Assembly: GCA_964632135.1 (NCBI GenBank)
Contig: CAZWEI010000018.1
Location: forward strand, 1-20,161
Direction: 5' to 3'
Origin: JBFMAP01 sp964632135
Lineage (GTDB): Archaea > Micrarchaeota > Micrarchaeia > Burarchaeales > JBFMAP01
Length of the DNA: 20,161 nt
In this document: piece after piece, positions 8,164 to 14,345 of the stretch
Numbering within the stretch: position 1 is the first letter of the stretch
Layout: every line of letters begins with the position of its first letter
Notes under the pieces: generated by a model
Database searches by the model: none
What the model was told of the DNA's origin: nothing
The model's input: only the letters and a program-made list of their open reading frames with translations
Position numbers and translations under genes: made by a program

Positions 8164-8184
8164 TTAATACGAATTTCGTATTAA
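8164..8184. promoter_or_regulatory. Perfect 10-1-10 palindrome upstream of lysW promoter
   Basis: TTAATACGAA, one central T, then TTCGTATTAA: 21 bases with perfect arms. It lies 11 bases after the carS stop and about 50 bases upstream of the lysW TATA box. The shape is typical of a dimeric regulator operator, such as Lrp/AsnC-type proteins that control lys genes in other archaea. A carS transcription terminator is less likely because the minus strand after it is A-rich rather than T-rich. The regulator is not in this window. Confidence 0.5.
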
Positions 8185-8194
8185 TCTCCATCGC

Positions 8195-8773
8195 TCACCA
8201 CGGGACCTTCTTCAGCCCGAGCCTATTCGCGACAACGTTCGCGAGCACGTGGAGCGCATAGGTGAGCACGGCAAGGAAAACAAACTCATCAGCGCCCACC
8301 GCGCGCACAGGCCACGCGAACGCCACAGCGAACACCAAAAACATGAGCTGGTCGAGCACGAGGGACGGATGGCCGGGCGCCGCGCCCATCCTCCTCTTTA
8401 TGAAGCTTCCCAGCAAATCCCCGAACATCGCGCCGCAGGACAGGAGAAAACCAAGAAAACCGAACAGGACCGCGCCCTCCTCCCTTGTAAACGGCATGGG
8501 GCATTGCACATGAACATCAACCGGTCCGTAGCATTTTAGGATGGATAGCGTTTCTATCCAATTAGGCACAAGATATCCAATGACCACGGCAGCCAGCGTG
8601 CCGAAAAAGATTCCCGCGAAGAGCCCTCTCCACGTTTTTCCGTCCCCGAGAATCCTCCTGCCGTCAGAAAATTTTCTGCCAAAATCCGCGGGCGCGCCGC
8701 CGCCGAAAATTACCGGAGTGGCGTTTGCGAAATACGCGGGAAGTATGAACAGCACTGCACGCAGTAAATCCAT
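8195..8773 (-). CDS. carS: CDP-archaeol synthase (CarS)
   Basis: Integral membrane CTP:2,3-di-O-geranylgeranylglycerol-1-phosphate cytidylyltransferase, a central step in archaeal phospholipid synthesis. The 192-residue protein has the family order: N-terminal helix LLRAVLFILPAYFANATPV with GGGAP after it, then DFGRKFSDGRRILGDGKTWRG, a loop, GDLLGSFIKRRMG, and LDQLMFL. About five hydrophobic helices are visible. Start chosen at ATG 8773, preceded by GGTGGATT; a GTG at 8794 would add seven residues not expected in the family. Where I recall LDQLDF in other CarS proteins, this one has Met in place of the second Asp, while the first Asp is kept. It is transcribed away from sppA and toward the lys operon, 138 bases upstream of lysW. 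Confidence 0.93.
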   Translation of the reverse strand: MDLLRAVLFILPAYFANATPVIFGGGAPADFGRKFSDGRRILGDGKTWRGLFAGIFFGTLAAVVIGYLVPNWIETLSILKCYGPVDVHVQCPMPFTREEGAVLFGFLGFLLSCGAMFGDLLGSFIKRRMGAAPGHPSLVLDQLMFLVFAVAFAWPVRAVGADEFVFLAVLTYALHVLANVVANRLGLKKVPW

Positions 8774-8819
8774 CCTAATCCACCAACCGAACACATCAGT
8801 TCAACACAGACTCAACACA

Positions 8820-8850
8820 ACGTTTTTAAATTTGCTAAATTTATTAAACC
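8820..8850. promoter_or_regulatory. Shared AT-rich divergent promoter region carS/sppA
   Basis: This AT core between the divergent carS and sppA genes contains TTTTTAAATT (8823-8832), usable on either strand, and AATTTATTAA (8837-8846). On the minus strand the first would give a carS start near 8800. On the plus strand it would give an sppA start near 8855, just before a stable hairpin. The stretch also has a degenerate 9-base periodicity. Which elements are used is not certain. Confidence 0.45.
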
Positions 8851-8857
8851 TTATGAA

Positions 8858-8886
8858 TTTGCTCGGGGCTTCGCAACCCGAGCAAA
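8858..8886 (+). promoter_or_regulatory. Ten-base-pair hairpin in the sppA leader
   Basis: TTTGCTCGGG and CCCGAGCAAA form a perfect 10-bp stem around the loop GCTTCGCAA. Neither strand has a T tract after it, so it does not look like a terminator. If transcription starts from the TATA at 8823-8832, this stem sits at the very 5' end of the sppA mRNA. Function is unknown; mRNA protection or protein/RNA binding are possibilities. Confidence 0.5.
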
Positions 8887-8897
8887 ATATCTCACAT

Positions 8898-8913
8898 ACC
8901 GCTCCGCGGTGAT
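8898..8913 (+). promoter_or_regulatory. sppA ribosome binding site inside a small hairpin
   Basis: ACCGC-TCC-GCGGT can form a 5-bp, GC-rich stem (8898-8910) whose 3' arm contains the start of the Shine-Dalgarno GGTGAT (8908-8913), five bases before the ATG at 8919. Base pairing would hide part of the ribosome binding site. The hairpin is short with a 3-base loop, so regulation is only inferred, but the site firmly supports the chosen sppA start. Confidence 0.6.
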
Positions 8914-8918
8914 GTTCA

Positions 8919-9830
8919 ATGAACTGGAAAGACATAGTAATAACCCTTGTTCTCATATTCGGTTTCGGCATAATTGTCAACATGCTCGCGCTAATATGGG
9001 GCGCCGTCTTTCCTCCTCCGGACTGCGTTGGCGTGATTGAGATTAACGGCGAGCTCGTTGCGCAGAGTTCCTCATCATTTTTAAGCGGGGGCATAGTAGG
9101 CTCGAAGGACATCGCGCGCCTGATAAAGGAAACCGCGGACAAGAAGGAGGTTAAGGCGCTGCTCATAGAAGTGGATTCACCTGGGGGCTCCATCATCGCG
9201 AGCAGGGAGATCCGCGACGCAATACAGAATGCGGGCAAGCCAAAGGTCGCTTATCTGCGCGAGGCCGCGGCATCCGGCGGGTATTACATAATCGCGGGCG
9301 CGGACTACATCGTCTCGGACCCTGCTACGATAACAGGGAGCATCGGCGCGCGCGCAACAGTTGAAGATTTGTCAGGCCTTTTCGGGAAGTTGGGGATAAA
9401 CGTGACAATCGTCAAGTCAGGCGAGTTCAAGGACATCGGCGACCCGACGCGGCCGCTCACAGAGGAGGAAAGGAAAATACTCCAAGGAATCGTTGATGAG
9501 ATTTTTGAGGATTTCAAGAGCACCGTCAGGGAGGGGCGCGCGGGTAAACTGAACGAATACGAGTTCAACAAGATTCTGGACGCGCGCATCCTCACTGGAA
9601 AACAGGCGCAAAAGATTGGGCTCGTTGATGAGTTGGGAGGCGAGCAGCGCGCGATAGACAAGGCAGCCGAGTTGGGAAAACTCAAGCCAAGCCCGCCACT
9701 GTGCGAGGTGAAGAGGAAGGCGAACATTTTCGAGGAGATTTTCGGGATGTTCGCGCGCGTTTTCGCCGAAATAATCGCAAACCTATTCAGGGTTGACGTG
9801 GGCGGCGGATGGAGACTGCAATACCGCTAA
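8919..9830 (+). CDS. sppA: Signal peptide peptidase SppA (S49 family)
   Basis: Membrane-bound serine protease that degrades signal peptides and membrane protein remnants after secretion. The 303-residue protein has one N-terminal transmembrane helix (about residues 6-28) and then a single S49 domain: VIEINGELV, LLIEVDSPGGSIIASREI, AAASGGYYIIAG with catalytic Ser119, ITGSIGA, and VKSGEFKDIG with catalytic Lys171. The Ser-Lys distance of 52 equals that of the Bacillus enzyme (S147/K199), so this is the half-length archaeal/Bacillus form. Start ATG follows GGTGAT. It is transcribed divergently from carS, and its TAA directly abuts the stop of the converging MFS gene. The window holds several secreted proteins whose signal peptides would be substrates. 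Confidence 0.93.
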   Translation: MNWKDIVITLVLIFGFGIIVNMLALIWGAVFPPPDCVGVIEINGELVAQSSSSFLSGGIVGSKDIARLIKETADKKEVKALLIEVDSPGGSIIASREIRDAIQNAGKPKVAYLREAAASGGYYIIAGADYIVSDPATITGSIGARATVEDLSGLFGKLGINVTIVKSGEFKDIGDPTRPLTEEERKILQGIVDEIFEDFKSTVREGRAGKLNEYEFNKILDARILTGKQAQKIGLVDELGGEQRAIDKAAELGKLKPSPPLCEVKRKANIFEEIFGMFARVFAEIIANLFRVDVGGGWRLQYR

Positions 9831-10988
9831 CTATTTCTTGTCTCTCAGAATGAATAGAAGCGCGCACGCGCCGAGCGCGCATGCCGCGCCGTATGCAAAC
9901 GCCACCGGAGCGCCGAACGTCTGCCAGAGCGCGCCCATGAGCACGCTCGCCGGAAGCTGAGCGAGACCTGTCGCCGCGTGGAACGCACCGAGCGCGGTCC
10001 CCCTTTTCTCCTCCTGCGCGATGTTGCTCACATACGCGCGCGCGGCAGTCTCGTTTATGGAGTTGAAAATCCCGTACAGCGCGAAGAGAAGGACGGCGTG
10101 AATCGGGCTGCTCGCGAAAGCGAAGCCAATGCACATGAGCGCGAAAAGAAGATACCCCACGCCGATCATTTTCCTCTTGCTCCTGACATCAGCGGCAGCG
10201 CCTATGGGAAACGCGAACGCGGCATAGACCACGTTGAAAAGTATGTAAAGGATCGGTATTGCAGCTATGCTGACGCCGATGTCCTGCGCGCGCAATATGA
10301 GAAACGCGTAACTGAAATTCCCGAGCGCGAAAACGAACGAGACGGCGAGAAACCTCTTCGTCTTCTCGTTCAGGTGCGTGAGGCTTAATCTCAGGCTCCC
10401 GTGGTTCCGCCTTCCCCTCTTCTCCTTCACGAGAAACAGCGCGAGCACGCCGAGGAAAGCGGGTATAATCGATATCAGGAAAATGGTGCGGTAGCCCTGC
10501 TCTGCGCTCACGTAAATCTGCAACACGATCACGGCGATGAGCGGGCCGATTATCGCGCCAATGGTGTCAAGCATCCTGTGATAGCCGAACGCACGCCCCC
10601 TTGTTTTCACATCGCTTGACTCCGCGATGAGCGCGTCGCGGGGCGCGTCGCGAACTCCCTTTCCAACCCTGTCCACAAACCGAACGAACAAAACCTCATG
10701 CCATCCGCTCGCGAACGCGAGAAGCGGTTTCGTTACCGTGGAGAGGCTATATCCCAATATGACGATCGGTTTTCTCCTCCCGAACCTGTCAGATATCCAT
10801 CCGGAGAACAGTTTGAGCGCGCTCGCCGTGCTCTCCGCGATTCCCTCAATGAGTCCGATGACCGCCTTGTCAGCGTGCAGTATGTTCGCCAGAAAAAGCG
10901 GCAGCACTGAGAATATCATCTCGCTGCTTATGTCCGTGAGCATGCTCGTTATTCCGAGCAGCTTGACGTTCCTGCTGACGGTCTTCAT
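9831..10988 (-). CDS. MFS-family transporter, substrate unknown
   Basis: A 385-residue polytopic membrane protein with about 12 hydrophobic segments in two halves. It has the major facilitator motif A, GWISDRFGRRKP (63-74), between helices 2 and 3. A second conserved stretch, DRVGKGVRDAPRDALI followed by GRAFGYHRMLDTIGAIIGP, is typical of a multidrug-efflux-like branch found in archaea and bacteria. The polar loop between the halves is Lys/Arg-rich (KEKRGRRNH). Substrate cannot be told from sequence. ATG at 10988 has no good Shine-Dalgarno, but a TATA box at 11012-11020 would start transcription almost at the ATG, so the mRNA is probably leaderless. Its stop codon touches the stop of sppA with no bases between. 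Confidence 0.85.
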   Translation of the reverse strand: MKTVSRNVKLLGITSMLTDISSEMIFSVLPLFLANILHADKAVIGLIEGIAESTASALKLFSGWISDRFGRRKPIVILGYSLSTVTKPLLAFASGWHEVLFVRFVDRVGKGVRDAPRDALIAESSDVKTRGRAFGYHRMLDTIGAIIGPLIAVIVLQIYVSAEQGYRTIFLISIIPAFLGVLALFLVKEKRGRRNHGSLRLSLTHLNEKTKRFLAVSFVFALGNFSYAFLILRAQDIGVSIAAIPILYILFNVVYAAFAFPIGAAADVRSKRKMIGVGYLLFALMCIGFAFASSPIHAVLLFALYGIFNSINETAARAYVSNIAQEEKRGTALGAFHAATGLAQLPASVLMGALWQTFGAPVAFAYGAACALGACALLFILRDKK

Positions 10989-11011
10989 GGCTTTAAGAAA
11001 CAGTTTAGGAC

Positions 11012-11020
11012 ATATTTAAA
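11012..11020 (-). promoter_or_regulatory. MFS gene promoter overlapping the upstream stop codon
   Basis: The minus strand reads TTTAAATAT, whose first bases are within the TAA stop (11016-11018) and last codon of the upstream surface-protein gene. Its distance to the MFS ATG (about 28 bases from the box centre) predicts a transcription start at or a few bases before the ATG. That gives a leaderless message, in line with the missing Shine-Dalgarno. Confidence 0.6.
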
Positions 11021-14000
11021 TGTATGGCGAGCAGCCCACAAGCACTGATGCGGGTTTGCACTCCACCCAGTTTCCCGCGCCCGCATCCACTTTTCCCGTC
11101 ACTACGTACGTTGTCGACGCAGAATACGTGCAATTAACCCTGCACGCGCCAGTCCCCGGGATGGTGTCAATTCCTGTGCATGATTTAAGTTGCATCGTGC
11201 TGGTCCCGCAGCTCACGTTCGCCTGCGGGTTCGGCTGGAAATTCTCATACGTCACGGTTATCGTGGAGTTCGCTCCGCCGGGCGGAGGCGTCTGGGGCAG
11301 GGACTCCGCGCCCAGCCAGCATCTCGGGACCGTCGAGCAAGGGCCTGCGACAACCGCGCCCCCTCCGCCCCCTCCGCCAGCTGTCTTTCCAGCACCGGAT
11401 GTCCCGTTCTTCCCGAAATTCGAACTCCTGATTGCGGGATAGCACGCCACGCTCGTGACAACCGTCTCGTTGCCTCCCGCTCCGCCGGCAAAAACATTTC
11501 CCCCGCCGTTTCCCCCTCTTGCCGAAAAGTTTATCGCGTACTTCGTGACGTTGGTGTTCACCCTTATCACTCCGCCGCTTCCGCCCCCTCCGCCTCCTGC
11601 CTCGTTTGCTCCTCCGCACGCGCCCCCTCCGCCGCCGTAACCGCCGTTGCCGCCAATCCCGCCGCACGGGCACGAGCACGCGCCCATCTCCCCGCACACC
11701 CCCCTGCCAGTGCTTCCTGGGCTGTTTCCGATTCCATCGCCGTTTCCTCCACTCCCTCCTTCAGCGCGCATCCATCCGTCCCCGAGCCACTGGTCGCACG
11801 TGCTAACAGAAATGCGGATATCGCCCCCTCTTCCTCCTCCTCCGCCCTCGCGCCCGCCTGGAGGCGCCGAATATCCCCGAGCGCCGCTCGCCTCAACAAG
11901 CCCGCCTACAAATATCCTCGTCACGTTTATCTGAACATTCCCGCCGTCCCCGCCCCTCATCCCGGCGTCTATGCCGCCGCCCCCGTTCGCCCTGAGGATT
12001 CCAGTTTTCTCGACGCTCAGGGCGTGCGCCTTTATCAGGATGTCGCATCCAGCCTGCCCGCTGCTCCCGTCCGCGATGACGCTTCCTGTGCCGGTTATCA
12101 CGAGGTCCGCGTCGTTTTCGCTGAACAGCACGTTTTTCCCGGTGAAATTTTTCATCGTGTTTATCGTGCAGGTGCTCGTCCCGGCATTCCACGCGTCGCA
12201 GTTCAGCCTCAGGTTTACCGTTTCGTTGCACGCGGATTTGTTCATGACGATGATGTCATCAACCAAGCCAGTCACAGAGCCTGATAAGTACGGGTCGCCT
12301 GCAGCGCACGCCACGGGGCGCGTGGAGTTGTACCCAATCGTGATTGTCACGAAGTACGCCCCCATTGGCGAGGGGTATGTTTTCAGAATCATTTCCGCAG
12401 TCGCGCCTGGCGCTATTTTCGTCCCCACGCCATTTTGGACAACGCTGAAACCGAACAATGGACTGAGCGCCACTGATGTTATGCGCGCCTCCACGTCGCC
12501 TGTGTTCAGGACCGTCACGAAAATGTTCACCGGCTCGCCGACATATACCGCAGACGGCGAGAGGGACGCGCTCGTTATCGCGAGCGTGGGTCCGTTCTCC
12601 TTCTCCACGACATTAACACTTACACTATTTCCCGCAAGCGTTCTCGGCAGGTTGCTCGCAGGGGTCTTGCTCTTGAGGATGACCGCGCGCGAGCCCCTTA
12701 TGTACCCGAGCATGTCAACAGTAATGTCAGGCCTGAGCGTGTACGCGCCCGGCGTGTTCGGAATCTGCACGCGTATCGGCGTCGCGCTCATCACATCGCT
12801 CGATGCAACGGGGGCTGCGCCCAGGTACGTGGTAACGGTCCCGTTCGCTGCGATTGCGGCATAAACTTCGCACTCACAGTAATCAGTTCCAAAAGGCGGG
12901 GGAAGCGTGCCTCCTGTGAAAAAGCAGTTTGCCGGCAGCGCGCCCGCGCTCTCCAAATCATCGCACGTGAAAACGCTCACGTTCACCTTCTGCCCCACGT
13001 CCCACTCCGTTATCCCGCTGCACGGGGAATTTCTCGGCTGCGCGCACCAGGGAAGCCCGTTCAAAGGTTCAATAACACTCAGCAGCCCGCTGAAAATACT
13101 CCTATTCACAAATTGAACTGGCGGAGTCATCACATAACCGCCATTGTACGGCCCCCAGTCCGCCGATTCAACAGGGATTAGCGTGAGGTTCTGGCCGACG
13201 CACACTGAGCATCCGTCGTGAATCACGTTGTTTTTCTCATCCCTGAATATCGCGCCCCACTGCGTTATGACATCTGTGCCGAGGCACGCCTCCACGTTCG
13301 CGACCCCGCACCTCGTCGGCCCTGGCGCCATTGGCGAATAGAGAACAACACTCGTTGTCGGAAGCGCGACTATGGAAACGCCGCTCGCGTTCGAGATCGC
13401 GCCGCTTGTCGCGCGCACGACCTTTCCGCCAGCAGGCACCCCCTGCGCGGTGAAAACCCCGTCGTTCGTTATGCTCCCCCCGTCGGTCCACCAGACCGGC
13501 GCAGGCGCTATTGGCGCCTCGTTCCCGTACGCGTCCCTTCCAACCGCGCCGAAAACCTGCGTTCCTCCGACGGGCACCGACGCGGGGTTGGGCCTAACCT
13601 CAATCCAGACAAAATTTCCGGGCGAGACGGTAACCGTGGAATTCCCCGAGAATCCCCCGAAGCCCGCGACCACGTACCCTGTGCCTGATTTCGTCGCAGT
13701 GAAAGTTGTCGACGCGCCCAACGCAATGTTCAGCGTCCCAATCCCGCCGACCACGCTCCAACTCGCGACGACGGGAAACGCATTGCCGTGGTCGTCAATT
13801 CCGTACGCGCTGAAAACCTGCGCGCCACCAGCAGTAATGGAATTTACGTTTGGCGAGACGGCCACCGAGGTGAGCGCGCACGAGACGACGGGAAGCTCAG
13901 GGCCGAACGGCGTAAGGGGCTCGAGAAGCACGCGGATGGTGTAGTTCGAACTCACGACTCTCGGAACCAGCGTGGGCATTATCGAGGCGGCGGCGGGGCT

Positions 14001-14339
14001 GTTTACCGTCGTGTCCAGGAGATTGTTCGCGCCGTCGCGGATTCTTATTCTTGTATTATGGTAATAGTTGTAATCGACGGGGCTTCCGTGGCATCCGCCG
14101 GTAACCCTGCAACTCGCGGGCGTTATGTTCAGCGTATACACCCTGTTCTGGCACAGTTCGTCGGTCGGAATGGGCGTGCCGTCTGATTTCAGGTATTGTA
14201 TTATCGGATGCGCGATAAGTGTGTCTGTTCCCGAGGCGCACGACTCGCACGCCTCGCCTATGCTCTCTGAATGCACAATGCCGAGCATAACAAACAAGAA
14301 CACAAACATGCACGCGCACGCACGCGCATCCTTTCTCAT
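11016..14339 (-). CDS. Secreted multidomain surface protein: Ig-like, CARDB-like and Gly-rich repeats
   Basis: An 1107-residue protein exported by an N-terminal signal peptide (hydrophobic FVFLFVMLGIV, residues 12-22). Residues about 155-238 and 243-325 are two related Ig-like (Big_2-type) domains sharing GG(A/T)QVF and D-x-x-GN. Residues 330-580 hold a Cys-rich beta region of unknown family. Residues 585-680 look like a CARDB domain (YVGEPVNIFVTVLNTGDVE). Residues about 745-1000 are very Gly-rich repeats resembling a parallel beta-helix, and the end (1024-1107) is another Cys-containing domain. There are many N-x-S/T sequons and cysteines. No C-terminal transmembrane helix is seen, so anchoring may be through partners. 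It starts 6 bases after the anchored protein at 14346-16106, with an AGGAG site overlapping that gene's end, so the two are co-translated. No enzymatic motif is visible; adhesion or envelope structure is inferred. Confidence 0.85.
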   Translation of the reverse strand: MRKDARACACMFVFLFVMLGIVHSESIGEACESCASGTDTLIAHPIIQYLKSDGTPIPTDELCQNRVYTLNITPASCRVTGGCHGSPVDYNYYHNTRIRIRDGANNLLDTTVNSPAAASIMPTLVPRVVSSNYTIRVLLEPLTPFGPELPVVSCALTSVAVSPNVNSITAGGAQVFSAYGIDDHGNAFPVVASWSVVGGIGTLNIALGASTTFTATKSGTGYVVAGFGGFSGNSTVTVSPGNFVWIEVRPNPASVPVGGTQVFGAVGRDAYGNEAPIAPAPVWWTDGGSITNDGVFTAQGVPAGGKVVRATSGAISNASGVSIVALPTTSVVLYSPMAPGPTRCGVANVEACLGTDVITQWGAIFRDEKNNVIHDGCSVCVGQNLTLIPVESADWGPYNGGYVMTPPVQFVNRSIFSGLLSVIEPLNGLPWCAQPRNSPCSGITEWDVGQKVNVSVFTCDDLESAGALPANCFFTGGTLPPPFGTDYCECEVYAAIAANGTVTTYLGAAPVASSDVMSATPIRVQIPNTPGAYTLRPDITVDMLGYIRGSRAVILKSKTPASNLPRTLAGNSVSVNVVEKENGPTLAITSASLSPSAVYVGEPVNIFVTVLNTGDVEARITSVALSPLFGFSVVQNGVGTKIAPGATAEMILKTYPSPMGAYFVTITIGYNSTRPVACAAGDPYLSGSVTGLVDDIIVMNKSACNETVNLRLNCDAWNAGTSTCTINTMKNFTGKNVLFSENDADLVITGTGSVIADGSSGQAGCDILIKAHALSVEKTGILRANGGGGIDAGMRGGDGGNVQINVTRIFVGGLVEASGARGYSAPPGGREGGGGGRGGDIRISVSTCDQWLGDGWMRAEGGSGGNGDGIGNSPGSTGRGVCGEMGACSCPCGGIGGNGGYGGGGGACGGANEAGGGGGGSGGVIRVNTNVTKYAINFSARGGNGGGNVFAGGAGGNETVVTSVACYPAIRSSNFGKNGTSGAGKTAGGGGGGGAVVAGPCSTVPRCWLGAESLPQTPPPGGANSTITVTYENFQPNPQANVSCGTSTMQLKSCTGIDTIPGTGACRVNCTYSASTTYVVTGKVDAGAGNWVECKPASVLVGCSPYI
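11340..11990 (-). repeat. Region encoding glycine-rich degenerate repeats
   Basis: This stretch encodes residues ~785-1000 of the surface protein. The recurring unit is roughly: small residue, A/S-x-GG-x-G, variable Gly-rich loop, GGGGxGG-x-I-x-I/V, then a polar strand. Clear copies begin near residues 779, 812, 853 and 935; the third carries an insert with cysteines (VCGEMGACSCPCGG). At the DNA level, runs of GGN codons make the minus strand locally G-rich (for example 11359-11378 and 11625-11670). Repeats are degenerate rather than identical, so this is an old protein repeat and not a recent tandem expansion. Confidence 0.65.
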
Positions 14340-14345
14340 CTCTTT

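Noticed and set aside
8164..8184. Palindrome as terminator of carS
   Set aside because: The minus strand downstream is A-rich (AAAATAACGAAAAAG) instead of T-rich, so it does not fit archaeal termination; an operator role is preferred.
11340..11990. Possible CRISPR or DNA tandem repeat array
   Set aside because: Repetition is at the protein level (Gly-rich units of varying length) with no identical spaced DNA repeats.
11190..12284. 364-codon open frame on the plus strand
   Set aside because: Antisense to the Gly-rich repeat region; GGN codons read backwards give long Ala/Pro/Ser-rich frames without stops. No promoter, ribosome binding site or domain.
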